DNA of 64,000 bases, taken from positions 36,958,873 through 37,022,872 of the forward strand of contig OW804102.1 in NCBI GenBank assembly GCA_942159475.1, in the 5' to 3' direction. The notes below the pieces were generated by a model that was not told where the DNA came from, did not search any database, and worked only from the letters and a program-made list of their open reading frames with translations. The position numbers and the translations under genes were made by a program. Shown piece by piece: positions 38,601-52,900 of the stretch (the stretch's first letter is position 1; each line of letters opens with the position of its first letter). The stretch comes from Sthenelais limicola. Lineage: Eukaryota; Annelida; Polychaeta; Phyllodocida; Sigalionidae.

Positions 38601-39925
38601 AGGTGCAGACAATCTGCCTGCTTTTCACCCTATTCCTGGGAATACATGTGAGTATACATACAGGGTATGCGTAGCAACAAGTGCAATATTCAAAGTGACT
38701 GAAACCAATGAGTTAGTTAATTTTTTCATTATATGCTTTTAATGATATAAATAGAAAAGAGTCTCTAGATACGTTGTTTACAGAGCAATGCATATATATA
38801 ATAAATGTGTTTATACCATTAATGTTCAGATCTCTCCAGTTGAATTGTTAATGAAACTAATCGGAGCCATTGAAGTATAATTTGTGAATATTGCTTCCTA
38901 TCCGTCCACCAGGAGATGTGATGGAGATAGACCTGCCCAGGGCTGACCTGTTTGTGGCCTCTCAGGTTCTCCACCATTTAGGGTCTGACAACTCAAACAA
39001 GCTCCTGAAGAACATATACAATAGCTTAAATCCAGGTGAGTTAGCATTAAATCCTCCCATTTCCATCCCCAATAGGGACATGCAGTATTCAATGCCCCTG
39101 TGTATCCATTGAACATCCCCACAACATCTTCGTAAACCACACCGTATCTGCAACTGGATGTGTGAGTGGGCACTGTAAGCAACTGGAGCTCCAGAAAGGA
39201 GACTTTAGACCTTTACATAGGTGCAAGAAGAATTCGTCTATTGGAAAGACCACATTTTTGGCTATCTGGAAAAGGTATTGATATCATACCTGAGTTGCAG
39301 TTCTATATTTACTCCATGATACTACCAATAAAAAGGAATAACTATCAAAAAGGAAGACAATTTTACTGTATGGAGATTGGAGCTTGGATCCTTGGGTCAC
39401 TACTGACGTATATATTTCTTTTATACAATATTGATATGATAACATTGTGAAGCTAAATGTATGAAGGATGAATAGCTATGTATAGCAACCAATCAGAGCT
39501 GGTCCATGGGTGACCACTCATGTAAAATGATGAGACAATAATTATAGTATCAGTCTTTTTTAGGTAGCAAACTGAGTTGTATCTCGTTTTCTTTCTCTCT
39601 TTAACAGCAACTAATAATATAATATGATATTAATATCAGGACATAACACTGGCAGAGAACCCAGCCTTATCCCAGTATATCTTGCATTTTCTCATTCATA
39701 TCAACAGGTGGTGCCCTCATACTTGTGGAGGCTGTACTGAATGAGGACAAGGCAGGTCCACTGTTCAAGGTGATGTGGATAGCACCAGACAGTGACCGGT
39801 TTGTCTCCTCCCGTACTGCCTCTGGCTTCATACACCTACTGGAGGGACATGGCTTCCAGCAAGTACAGGTCATACAGACGCAGGAGATGTCCATGGATGA
39901 CGTCATCTTTGCCAAGAAGGCTTGA
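32602..39925 (+). CDS. ASMT-like: ASMT/HIOMT-like class I SAM-dependent O-methyltransferase with His-rich insert, complete
   Basis: Exons: 32602-32688, 36262-36433, 36835-36966, 37282-37515, 38385-38528, 38913-39035, 39708-39925. All have GT/AG borders and matching phases, giving 369 residues. The N-terminal dimerisation/winged-helix half begins MASTVRNVTL and continues VQAACNLQLFDLLAGG. The Rossmann SAM site is VVDIGAGSG (residues 204-212). LFVASQVLHHLGSDNSNKLL (His277-278) aligns with the family's LHDW catalytic-His region. The C-terminus has GGALILVEAVL and RTASGFIHLLEGHGF. Known members methylate small hydroxyl substrates such as N-acetylserotonin; this substrate is unknown, and HH instead of HD at the catalytic-His position argues against calling it true ASMT. 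Residues about 138-161 form a His/Glu/Ser insert (GHGHSHGDSEHSEGHEH...) absent from the vertebrate proteins I know. Intron 1 (3.6 kb) carries several transposons. A further upstream exon cannot be excluded. Confidence 0.9.
33003..35054. mobile_element. Family F: 2.05-kb non-autonomous TIR element with internal motif array
   Basis: Perfect 26-bp terminal inverted repeats at 33003-33028 and 35029-35054 (outer part GGTCAATTCTATTTTTTTGG). They are flanked on both sides by TATATAT-like target duplications. The insertion splits a Family A MITE (left part about 32890-33002, right part 35055-35140). No long open frame inside. The interior carries eight copies of a motif around GCATACCGTGCGTATGC (33376, 33570, 33734, 33751, 34283, 34305, 34493, and inverted at 34852). 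Located in intron 1 of the methyltransferase gene. Confidence 0.8.
35356..35645. mobile_element. Family H: TA-flanked TIR element
   Basis: Ends GTCTGTCCGAAAAGTAGTTG and the complement, continuing as CAGAGGATTCCTTTGTCCCT; TA or TATA flanks. About 290 bp, non-coding. Tc1/mariner-like style is an inference from the TA flanks. Confidence 0.7.
35736..35970. mobile_element. Family A MITE
   Basis: Full-length copy in intron 1 of the methyltransferase gene, directly followed by a Family C foldback element at 35993. Confidence 0.82.
35993..36218. mobile_element. Family C foldback element
   Basis: As the copy at 30422, but with the unit CTGCGGTAAGC repeated three times in the left arm and (as GCTTACCGCAG-type units) in the right arm. 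Ends 44 bp before methyltransferase exon 2. Confidence 0.82.
36975..37105. mobile_element. Family H fragment
   Basis: Right end kept (GTGTCAACTACTTATTGGAC, AGAC); left end only partly recognisable. Lies just after methyltransferase exon 3. Confidence 0.6.
37596..38000. mobile_element. Family B TIR element
   Basis: Full-length copy in intron 4 of the methyltransferase gene. Confidence 0.75.
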
Positions 39926-42023
39926 GAAAAGGGCATTTATATGGTGATCTACAACTCCTGATGCCTATATTTCTGATTATGAGGTACTGACCATATCCTA
40001 TGCGATGTTGAAATATCTTACATAAATTCTGCTTTTAGAATGTCTCAAAATTTGTGAATTGTTAGGAGATTGTCCAACTTGCAGGGTTTACTCAGGTAAA
40101 AATGTGGTTACCTTTAGTGGGCTATATACTACTGGTTAACTAACAAATTGGTTGAAGGAGCATCAATATCACACAAAGTGTGCAAACAAGTTGAAACCAA
40201 CATGTTAGTTTTTTTAAGATTCATCTCTATTCAGGTGTGGGCTTTGTATAAATCATTGTTAATAATTTAGATATCATTAGCAGCTCCTCAGGTTACTATT
40301 GCATTATTGCATTATATTTATCAATTTAAATCAGAACATTTTAAAGTCATATAGTTAATTTTTGGCAGTAGACCTGGTAAATAGTGCATCAGTTGCCATG
40401 ACAAGCTCTCGTTAAACCACAAGTGGTGTAACACTTACAAATAAACCAGAATATGCGACAACCACTAATCAGATCCAATGTGTATATGATAAATAAAGTT
40501 GTAAAGGTAGAAATTCTCCACAAATTACTAATCCGAGCAGTTGATTTGAAGCATTTGTATTAATAAGTGATCCTATACGCGTTTCGACCAGTAGGAGGTC
40601 TTCTTCAGGGGTAGCGTTTGAACATCGTATTTATATATAGTAAATAAAGTTCTATTCTATGCTTTAAATGGAATTATTACTCTCCAGCTATGCCTCCTCA
40701 TTATCTATATGAGTTTAGTAATTGCATGACAAACAATGGGAGTAATGCTTACAGAAAAAAAGAAAGAATCTGGGAGAGGTTTTTGTAAGAGAATTTATAT
40801 AAATTGTATCTGAACAAAGAGTACTTCAAACAAAAGGAAAAAGAAGGCATCCTTTGATCGATATTACCCGCAGCTTTCCGAGCAACTCAAATTTAGTTTG
40901 GAATATGTGATCCGTTTTAGGAATGTGTCACAAGTCGCAAAATATGGATTTTGAGATATCATCATATTTGAAAAGATGAGATCAAGGGGATTCCAATGAT
41001 ACTAAACAGTCTAATAATCTAATAAGTATTTCTAGATTTTAAGTTGATATTTGTAGCTTTGAATAAAAATGGCGGCAATAAACAGTAAAGTAACTAAGTA
41101 TACTCCATATGAGGACCTTTAAAACGAAAGAATATATTACATACATTGTCCTGCAGGTGGTAAACTCCCTAAATATCAGAACATTTAAATAAAGTGATCT
41201 TGTAAAATAAACACTTTCAAAAGTATCATTGTGACTCATTTTCTTGAAACATATATATATGGTTGAAACTGTCACATAGCATAAGAGCTGGATGGAATGT
41301 CCATACAGTTAGTTCAGGACACAAGTCCGCATGTTGAAGTCAATTTCTGGGTCATTTCTAATTAATATTGCAATAGCTGTGCGTGTCTCTATTGTCATTG
41401 TTATTGATAATAATGGAAAAACAAATCATGTTAATTGCATTTTATTCATAATTGATAGAACGCCAGACATATTGTTCGGAGAGGCACTTCGCCATTGCTG
41501 AAACATACTATGGTCGTCTTGATAGCATAGTTACATGTAGTTTAGTGCCATTAGCTATTCCATCCATTGTCTGGACAATATAATGCGAATTGTCTAGGCA
41601 TGAAGGCTACATTTGCTAAACTAACATTCTATTGATTATTTCCAAAATGGACACTTACAAATTGAAGTCAATCATGCCAATGCTAATCGACCGTGAAAGG
41701 TGTGACTACGATTTCATTCAGCTGTCAATGTAGTTTGGACCAAAATGAATAATTTAATCATGGTTTAATACTTGAAAGGGATATCACTAGTAGTGAAGTT
41801 ATTGGGTGCAATCAATTGTAGGCAGAACACATAGCAGTCAGCTATTTGTTTAGGAAGTACAAGTGTGGTTATATCTGTGGTAAATACAAAGGATACATGA
41901 CTCCAAGGAAAGGTTCAATAAAGATAAGAGTAGAGAAGTAAAAGGAGTTTTATGTATGCATAAATACATAACTTATTGGGAGATTAAAAAGAGGCGTCTG
42001 CTCGTATCACGGTAGAGATCGGA
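39926..42023. other. Spacer after the methyltransferase gene
   Basis: Contains a Family B copy and, at about 40555-40620 on the minus strand, a hammerhead-like motif (CTGAAGA ... GGTCGAAACGCG). An AATAAA at about 40492 could serve the methyltransferase mRNA. Nothing else recognised. Confidence 0.45.
40900..41262. mobile_element. Family B TIR element
   Basis: Full-length copy in the spacer after the methyltransferase gene, with small internal deletions. Confidence 0.72.
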
Positions 42024-45000
42024 ATGATGCTCCACATTGCATTGTACATGATATTCCAATGTCTTTCGCCTGTTCTAATTCAAGGTAAGTCGAAAACTTG
42101 TCTCTGGAAAAAATGTAGCCGTTTTTCTTTGAAGATAATAATTATTATTGTTTACCTGTTTACCTAAACTAAGTAATTACTCTGTAAAACTAACTTGTCA
42201 TTCTAGACAAATTGAAGGCATGTTAATTCTCAGGAGTACACCCGATTCATACTTATCACTAGTACACAGGGGCATACCTGCCTATAACTATTCAAATCTA
42301 GTTTTATGTACTGTATACTATTTTCATGTCCAGAGACCCACACACAGGAGTATACCTGTCTGTCTCTAAATGTGCAAAGTTATACCTAAAAGTCCAAATG
42401 GACCTAGTCTTAGCTTCACAATGTCTATTGTGTTTTTGTTTACATGTTTTTAATTTAATCTTGATTTCACTTGTAAAACTAGAACTTAATTTCACCCTTT
42501 CGGCCAAGGTAACGGCGGGGAGAACTGGAGTCACTCACTCTAGAAGTCTGTATACCTGTTTATCATATGTACTGTCCAATTCGATAAATAAAGTAGTTCT
42601 TATCTTATCTTATCTTTAAAAAAAACTTAGAATTAGAGACACATAGCAAGATTGAGAATACATCACAGTGTAGTTGTATTCCCAACTAAAAACACCCAAA
42701 AAACTTGTCTAAAAATTAATTGTTTCATCAATTCAAAGCTACATTCTCAGCTTTACGGCAACAATCTCTTACCAAATCTAATCATTGTCTGACAAAAAAC
42801 ACTGAATTTATCACTAGTTTGCTACTATATAATGTTTAAACAGTAATTCAAAGTAGCATCGCCAGGAAAAAAATGAGCGATAGTACATGGCAAAATACAT
42901 CGAAGGATTTCGGTGGGTCACGGAAATAAGGAATGAAAGTCCTGCATCAGAAACAACAGGGCTAAATGTCTTTCTGTTCAACAGAACAAAGAGTAGCATA
43001 TCCTACATTTTGTATACATGTTAACTGAGAATGCAGCTTTGAAAAAATTGAGATTATTGATCATTTTCTGCTGGAATAAATAAAAAGAATGGAACTGAGT
43101 GCTAGTAATATAATATTGCATGAGGTTCAGAAGGAATATTGTCCAATAAATATTAAATTACTAGCACCTCGTTTCATTCACTATTTATTATGAGAGCCTT
43201 AGCAAAGAAGAATTTTCAGATATAATCCTTTCTTTTTGGATTTGAATCACTATAAAGTATGTAACAATTAGATTTGTTAGTGTATGTGTAAAATAACAAG
43301 TTACTCTAATAACAGAATTTACCGTGGGGCCATGACCCCATGCAGTAGGGCGAGTGGTGTTATGTAGAAAATAGTACACAGATTTTGCCACTGCCCTAAA
43401 TGCTGCAGGCGGAAAAACGGAAACAGGGCACTGCAAGAAATGCTAAATGGAGGGGCCACAGCCTCTTGTGCATGGAAACACTGGGAGAGTCTTCACCCAC
43501 AATAGCAGATACCTGACCTAACAACAAAGATTGCGAGTTAAAATTAGGCTATCATGTACATTATCATTATAAATAATATTTTACTTTAATATTTTTCAAA
43601 AGGGTTTCAAGAACAAATAGGCTATAGTTAGTCCTCGGGTTTTGTGACTCTTATGATGATATACAACTGCTCTTTTTTTCATCCCATTAAATGATAAACA
43701 CATTAATTTCTATTTAGCAAGTACAGAATACATCCTAACTGTGGGAGACTACACATATGCCTATGTTGTGGGGACTGTACCCCGGACTTACGCAGATGCA
43801 GAAACATTTTGTGAGGACACATATGATGGTCGCCTTGTAAGCTTCTATAGGTGGGTATGCTGGTATGCTTTGGGTCAGATTTTCAGAAAATGTACAATAA
43901 TTGGCAGCTCTACACATTTAGGAAATTCTGCTAAATTAGGCTGACAAATGATGAATCCCGGGTATATCTGAATATATTTGCTATCGCATTGATTTAAAGT
44001 ATCAGTTCTGTTATGTTATACTGTATTTTGAAGCTCATTTTTGTCTTAAATGTGGGTTATTTGAGAGGATTGGTGAAGGCGAATTGTACATTTTATTAAC
44101 ATAAATCTGACCCTTTTGCATGACAAATCATTATTTAATGCTTCTTTAAGTGGGGTCTCCACTGGCTGTGGTAAGCTCTGCGGTAAGCCTTACGATAGAA
44201 AAACAGGAAATTATATCCAAGCGCAGTTCATGTGCAGACCAACCGTAGCAGTGGAGACCTGTTCTGCAGTTGTATCTGCGGTTGGATTGCGGCTGAATTG
44301 CAGCTGAAAATGGTGGTTTCATGTGCTGTGACTGTCACAGAAATTATTCAGCATGTTGAATATTTTCTGCGACTGAAGCACCTCTGCGATGTGATTAGGA
44401 CCCTACTGCGATTGGAATGTTCAATGGAGACTGAAGTGCGGTTGGTTCACGATTCATTTGACATTGAATTAGGAAAAAAAATTGAATCTATAGAATATAT
44501 GGCGTATGTATGGCAGGGATATTGAGCAAATGTGAGGTTATTCTTTAGAGTATCGTTACATTCCCGTTTAGCCTCTAGTGGTTAATATTTCATCAGCAAT
44601 CATAGAAAAGTTAAATATCCTAACGTTAGGAAAGTAAGAAATAAATATTTGTGCATTTAGTTCATATTGATTCAATCATATTTATATTGATATCCTCTCA
44701 CAATCTCTGCCTGCCCCTCTCTCTCCCTCTCTCCGCCCTCTTTCTCACTCTCGCTATTCCTCTATCCTCTCCCACCCCGCTCCCTCCCACCCTCTCTCTC
44801 TCTCTCTCAGACACAGGGAGGTACTGTTATAAATGTCGTCTGCTCCTTGCGTCACGTTGACCAAACGCAGGAAGGATATCCAGCTGCAATCATGAGACCT
44901 TTTAATGATGCTGCGGTAAGCTCTGCGTTTGGTCTGCGGCTCCAACATAATCTTGATAGAACTGCAGTGTTTGAAACGCAGACCAAACGCAGGCCAAACG

Positions 45001-48000
45001 CAGAGCTTACCGCAGCCCCCTTTAGCTACCGTACTTATCCCTACTAAGGCAGCTGGCAAGGATCTTATCGTGAAGAATTAGGTATGCAAGCAATGTATAG
45101 ACAGGGCTACCTGGGATTCGAGGCTGGAGTGAATATTCACGACACCACTTTAGGTCCAAACCCTCAGATCAGATAAGAATGGTATGTCAGCCAACTTCGC
45201 TAATCGGTTTTCTCCCCTAGGACTCGGTGTTTTAATGGGAATATAATGAAATTGTGCAGTCTTAATGGAATTATAATGGCACTTCGCGGTTTGAGGCAAG
45301 AGGGTTTCCCTTCGTTTGAAGGGACTCTCTCAACTTAGGGCCTAGAGTGGACTCTGAGAATTTAAGGGTTGTTCTGTGTTTATTTCACCCAACACACTTA
45401 TACAATATCAAATTAAAATGATTTAAAGCGATTTGAGGATTAGATAGTCCTTTCTTTAAGTTAAGCTTGTTTCACAGTTCCAAACCTCAAAGCAGATCGT
45501 GCCAGTTTGGCCTGGAAATTATGCATGCGCACAGTGTACCAGGAGCCACCATTTTTCATGCTGCACCAAAGTGAAAAAGTGGCTTTTACTTCATCTCAAC
45601 CGTCTGTCATTTGATTAATCCTAGTCAACAACCAAAAATAGAACATGAATATTCTATTATACGAAGATTTAACTCGGAAAGACCCGAAAATATCTTGGAT
45701 TGACGAGTTGAATGGTTAAATCACCAAGGACAGAAATATTTCTTTAGGTTAGGTGTCTAATACCTTGTCTATCTATCATACATATCTAAAGCTTCTAGTA
45801 CAAAGCACAAAGTTTCAATTTGTCTAGTATACATTAATTATCTTAATGTTAAACTACTATAATATGACAGTTTAAAGTGTAATATCCAATGGTATATGTG
45901 TAAGAGCACAATGCGATCATATACTTTCTGTTCATTGTTTTTACAAATGTGTTTAGTAAAAGTGTTAATATAAAAAGTACATAGAGTTGTGAAGCATATC
46001 ACAAAGTACTTAGCACATCGAAGTCTTATGTATTGAAATGTATATTATTTTTATATAAATTTTTTCCTAGGTGTTATTGAATAATTTAGTGCCATGCCTT
46101 ATGCAATCAGGCAAATTCTGAGAATATCAACGCTTGTCGCTGAAATGTATTTTGTTGTTGTCCTGAATAAACATAATCAAATCATTATACATAATTGACA
46201 TAATTTGAGTGCTGTTATTTCCATCACTGATACAGCGTAACGGAATTGGTTGGTGTAGGTAATGCAGCGATCAATGCTAGAGTTGCTGCTGAAGGCTCCG
46301 GTGTAACTATACTCTGGCACCAACATATTGCTGGAGTCACAAATCAGTTTGCTGGTGGCGGCCTTATTACATCAAACATCATCTTTGGAACAGACCGCAG
46401 CACATTGAGTGGGTAGTCTATTAACTATTTATACTTCCTCTAAGAACAAATCATGTTATATTCGAATATCTGTCTTATATAGTCTATCCGAAAAGTAGTT
46501 GACACGTGATTCCTTAGTTCCTTTAAGTAGTTTTTTTAGTTTTTTTTATTAGTTCATGAATATCAAGTTATATGCCATTGAATGCCATTTTCCCCCTTTA
46601 AATCAGTTGCCTTGGCAACCGATTTCATGTTTCAGAATGTGGACCCTTCAAACATGATAGAGGATTAAACAAATCTACCTCTATACCGAATTTGATGCTT
46701 TTGTACTTTGGGTAAATTGGGTAAATTGGGTAAATGCCATGAATGGACTTATTACTACCAGAACGGTTTTTATACCACTGAATATTCCATAATACTGAGT
46801 TTGGCATCCATCAACAATGTGTAAATTGATTCTAAAAATGGTTACCATGCCAAAATTCTATGCAAAGTTATCCTGAAAATGAGCATATTTCATTAGTTTG
46901 GTCTCTAAAATTACAGAATATTACTGATTTTGAGGGATTTCCAATTTTTATGGTTCTCATACAGCTTTAATGGCCAAACTCCAACTTTTGGTGCAAATCT
47001 GATGATAATGTGGTTGCTATGGCAACTAAAACATGCAAAACCATGGAAATCATATATCATATGATTCAGCATCCAAAGACCTTTCAAGTTTCATATGAGG
47101 CCTAGCATACTGATGCATGTTCAATAGAACAGATTTTATGGCCATTATTTTGCCATTTTCCCTTAAATGCCTATTCTCACATTTAAAAGGTTGCCATTGC
47201 AACAACAATACGTAAACTGTATCAAAACCAATATTTAGAATCTCTACTATTAGAGCTTTCTTATGAATATCTACTCATCGATTTGTATTAATTAGTTCAA
47301 ATTTTATGTCTCTTTTCTTTCAAAAATGCTACTTTTCACCTTTAAATCTGTTGCCATGGCAACCAATTTCATATTCTAGAATGGAGACCCTTCCAAAATG
47401 ATAGAGAATCCAAAGATCTACCTCTGTACCAAATTTGATGATTTGTTGCCCTTAAATAACCCTATTAGTAGCCCTATTTCTCCTGAAATGGGCAGTCAGT
47501 AGTGTTAAGGGGTTTTTACCCCATATTGTCCTATTGGGGTCGTTTTTGACCCAACCTCAAAGAACCTTCATTCTTTCCTTACCAAATTTTGGTAATTCTA
47601 GTTTAAGTATGAAAATGGATGCCTGAGGTATTGATTAGTTCATTCTATGCATTTTATTTCTAAAATTACTTATTATATTGCAATTTTGAATCACCTTTTC
47701 TGTTTAGATATCTTTTTTTTGTAGCAATCAGACAGCAGTGATGGTCATGTGACCTAAAATAGTGCGGTGTCAGGGCGTTGCCGTGACAACGCTTGTTATG
47801 CGATGTTGAGAACCTATACTTACCATACATATCATTTTCATTACTTATTTAATATGAAATTAATATAATAATGCTGTTGAAAAAAACATCTCACATGGGT
47901 CGAAAACGACCCCTTTAGGGACAAATGGGTTTTAAACTATTGTGTAGAAGGAATAATGTTTGTAATGTTACCAGGAAAACCATGTGAAAGGTGTTTAAAT

Positions 48001-49929
48001 AAGCTAAATAAAGAAATAAAGTGAAATAACATTCCTAACTATACTAAAGAACGTAATGGTGAGGTTTTTGATGGTTACAAATTCCGTTCCACCTGATACG
48101 AAAACCAGTAAAATATCCGCAACATGTGGTGCATAATGTTAGTAACGAATGCAGGTGGAAACTGATGAAAGGTTAGTAAAATAATGGCTTGTTTGTATAA
48201 CGTTGTCTATTTGTATGGGATCTGATCCATTATGGACTAAAATAATTATACAACTCAGGCTATAGCGTTCGAAGGATCCACGATCCCATAGTCTCACTCG
48301 ACCTGACGGCCTCGTGAAACTATGGGATCGTAGATCCTTCTCACGCCCTCGTTGTATAATTACTAGTGTCTAATAGGCCCTACAGTCCATGCAGTCTCCC
48401 ACCCTGTGCGAGCATGCATGAACAAACAGGGCTATATATATATAGCAGGCCGATTTGTATAGGTTGGTTGTGCTTGTGCAGGAATATGGCTATGTTCAAA
48501 AGTTCCATATATTTCTGATGCCTAAACTTGACCCTACCATCGTTTGTGTGCATTAATGATGCATCAATTCCTGATGAAATTGAGAGGAAATTATCTGTAG
48601 ATGCTATCGCAATGGATATCATTGCCCACTCCTATACAGTGATGTTGAAAAGTGGGCAATAAATATTGTTTCTCTCTCTATAGCGTTTTTCGATGTATCG
48701 GGTATGATTAAAGATAAATACCAGCGTTGTCAGCACTGCAGCAGGCGGGAATTCAAGGAACTAATGCATGAAACAATAGAAGTCAATATATTTTGTTCAA
48801 ACTTTGTATTGAGAAAGAACATGGTTGGGGGAATACAAAATGCCAAGAAAACTGGATGTTATCATATTATTTTGTGTTTTAGGGATGAGTGAAGTTTACT
48901 TCCCTTCACTATTAATTTCAATGGGGGAAGCTCATTGTGACACAAGTTTAGCTGAATAACATTTTTTTTAGTTCAATGACCCCTTATTTTTTTTAATTGG
49001 GAGCATAGAATAACATGTCAGCAATGTATATATGCAGATTTTAAAGAAAATCGTATGATTCAATCATATGCTATTGGGGAAAATGCAGAAAATACCTGTT
49101 TTCCCATAGACTTCTATAGTGAACAGTAATAAATTTCAATGGTCCCTGAAATAAAAACTAATCCAATGACATATTGTTTTGGGGGGCTTTTTGGGTTCTA
49201 AGCTACCTGGGCTATAAGCCTGGCAAGACCATAATATATACCTGTCATGCATCTGCCGCTTAAAGGAGTGTGCCGTTTCTACTCCCTCTGTATTATATTA
49301 TAAATATATATTGACTTGCCATTGAGTTAATATGGCGACAAAATAAAATCGGCCGTATTTTTCGTCTTCCATTTTTTCACCTCCAATTTTTAAAAATCGG
49401 CCGCTGGACCAACTTTTTCGGCCGCAATTTCAATTTTTCAGAATGGTAATTCATTTCGGCCACCATTTTCGGGGGTGGTTGTCACGGTTTCAATAGTATA
49501 TACTTCCCTGTTTTAAGTAATTGATGTCTTGCCAAAAGATTGATTTTGTCATAAAATTTAAGCGTTTCCAGAAAATTTAAGAATTCTACTTTCAGATGCC
49601 AATTGTGTCTACTTTGAACTCACTGATGGTTTCTTATACCTCTATTCGGACCTTTGTGGAAATACATTAGATGAGACGATTTGTTCAATTGCAGCGGCAA
49701 GTAAGTAACATCGCTTGGTTATTCATTTAATTGTTTCTTAGCATTAGGAAATTATGAACTTTGAAGGATAAAGTGATGAAGTGGAGAAACAATAATAAAA
49801 CATTAATGGTGATGAGAATTATAATATCTTTGTTCCATAAAATTGACAAAAAGAAATAATTTTGGAATTTAGTAATTGTTATACCATTCTATTGTACTTG
49901 TTGCAATGATGAAAGAAAATGAAATAATA

Positions 49930-49962
<33 letters not shown>

Positions 49963-52900
49963 TAGCTTGGCTTCATGATGGGTCATTGCTACCCCTAGTG
50001 AACACACCCACACACACAACACTCACACACAACCCTATCTGTCTGTTCACATGTATTGACGGCCCATCTTATGTTTTAACGCAGGGTAGGTGTTCATTAC
50101 CTGCATGACATAGTGACCTCTTTAGATGTGTTTAGGTAAGCGGTGTACTTGATATGTTGCTTCCATTATCTCACTAACAATAATAATAACACTTGTAGCA
50201 CAACCATCTTACTGCTTGCTGGCACTGAGTGGGGAAGAAGCAGCTTGTGGATGGGATGGTATACTACAAGAGGAGTGCCGGAGTATTGGATGCTGCTATG
50301 ACACCAGCAGTGACAATTGTTATTATGGGGGTATGTAGATTCATTCAATGATTCATGTATGTTAGTCTCTGCCTTGAATGGTCTATAACAATGATAACAA
50401 CTAAAATGATTGACAACCTCCATTTGTTTCATGACCTGATGGTGCACTGTTGGTGCTTAATCCCCTCAATGTCTGGCATTGACCCAAATGTTGTTTCAGT
50501 TCTGCTTAGTGATTATTATGTTACTAAAGAAATATATAATGTTGACCTCTTATATTAGTGACTGCCTTTCCAGCCAAGATTCACATGGAGATATTTAAGT
50601 TAACTATCAATAATATTACTTCTAAATAAAATAATATTTTATCTAAATCAAATTCTATGCAGTACCTGATGGGGTTCTGGTATGGCAGAATTAAAGCAGG
50701 GCGAGGTTTAGGCTGGCAGAGTCCTGTCCATACTTAGTATACAAGGTTCCCTGTATCACAGATTGGTTTGTGCGGTTCTTCAACTATCCTGGTATCATGG
50801 AGCAGACTTACGTACAAGCTAGGCCTCTAGCGGGCTACACGCCTGAGTTATGTGAGCTCGAATGTATCCTGGATACTACCTGCATGGCCTTCACCTTCAT
50901 CTACACTACAGATACCGGCTATCCCTGCCTCATCTGGATCTCAGCACCACCTGCTTCTGAGGTACTAGATGATAAAACTAACCAGGCCATCACCTTCTTT
51001 AAAGGTAGATACCTACATCATATTTATGAAATATCGTTACAGTAGCATCTTTTGGTAGACATATCTGTTTGTTCACCATCATCAATAGCAGCAACAATAG
51101 CCTTCCACTAGTATTGGTCATGGATCTTTTTCTGTAGCGTTTACAGGGTTTACTGGAGAGAAAATGGCCACTGGTGAGTAATAATAAGAGAAGGCACCAC
51201 AGAAAAGGATTTTGCTCTGAAATATGAATGTGGACATTCTTGTAGCCTGGTATCAAAAACACGTGGACAACATCCTTCAACATTCTGGTCAAACAAATTT
51301 TAGAAAGAAACATGATAGGTAGACCTAACTGCATGACTGCTGAATGGCAAAAACCTTGGTCCACTTGGTTGTGGTCCCTGGACATTGTTTCTAATTCTAT
51401 TGGAATGAAGTTGATTATTCAAGAGCAAAAAGAAGGTGGGCAGGTAAAGATGAGCTACTGCGAGATAGAGACTAAAGCGGTCTGGCAACTGTTGACAAAA
51501 TCATTGGCGATGCTTTGACGAATAGCTAGTTGATAAGAATTTTGTAAAAATCTTATTGACCACCCCTTCATCGACTAGTCATTGCCATGCCTTTGGCTCA
51601 ACAAGTGATGACTGGTGATGAGTGGGCGATGTGAAAATTGCATCAGTAAAGGTAGCGATGAACATCAAACATGTTTGATATTTCCCGTCGATGGAGGTAA
51701 TGACTATAGTGATGCGTAAGCGATGCCTAGTCATGGAGATTGCACATATAAAGCAAGAAAATGAGTTAATAGTTGCTGATCTTATTTTAGTTGTTAATAC
51801 AAAGACGATGCAGCTACCGATAACCCTCCTCATTGGTGTACATTGCTAGCAATTACATCGTCTTTGCATCAACATTTTGTTGACAGTGGCCAGACTGCTT
51901 AAGATTAGGTTATTGTGCCAGGTCTCACATAAACAGTTGTCCAGTGAACAGCTGTGATGCGTCACTATACTTATCTATATGGGTCAGATTTTCAGAAAAT
52001 GTACAATTGGAATCTCTATAAATTTGGTAACTTCTGTTAAATTAGACTTGAATATTATAAATGCTATGTATATCTGAGTAATGTTGGCATTGTGTTGATT
52101 TTGAACATAATTTTTCTCTAGAATTTGAATTATTTGAGAGGATAGGGAAAGATGAATTGTACATTTCCCCAAAATCTGATCCATCTATACATGCTTGGTC
52201 CAATAGTGTAGGAGACCATATGGCATGTTGCCTATGCAGTATTAATAGTAAGTCATTAGTCATTAACAGTTTTGAAATATAATATTGGCATTCACTTAAT
52301 GATAATGATAGTTATCATACTTTATCTGTTCACTATTCTGCTAGTGGCCGATGATTACTGGGAATGTGAGAGAGGTAGCAGTGACAGCCCACCAGCTATG
52401 ATTCTACAGTCAGTGCTTGACCAGGCTTACCCCTACACCTGCACCGACCTGTGTGACCAGAACTCACAGTGCAGGGCAGTCCAGATTGACCACTACAAGT
52501 CTGGTAAGGTGGATTGCTTCCTCATGAAGAAGACTGACATGACCCTGGATGCCTTTGATAACAGTGACCCCTTACTTCTCTCTCCATACTACTGCAGAAG
52601 AGGTGAGACGGTGTCTGCTGCAATTTACATTGCTTAAACCTGGAATACACCTGCTTCCTGATGCATTGTGATTGCCTTCCTGATAGGCTTTTATGATAGA
52701 TCTGAGGCTGTCCTATCATGAAACGAGTATTTGTGGTCTGTCACAACAATGTTTTCCACCTTCACAATGGGCTTCTCAATGAGTTTATGTTTATGATAGG
52801 TAGATGATAATATGATTGTGTTGGTGAGGTTTATCATGAAAGTGTATTGGGAAGGCTATTGCAATACGTTGAGAAACAAGACTGTTCCTGTTTTACCATA

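Noticed and set aside
50664..50725. Possible exon after the trefoil (VPDGVLVWQN)
   Set aside because: In-frame stop after ten residues; skipping it joins the trefoil and PAN-like exons in phase 1.
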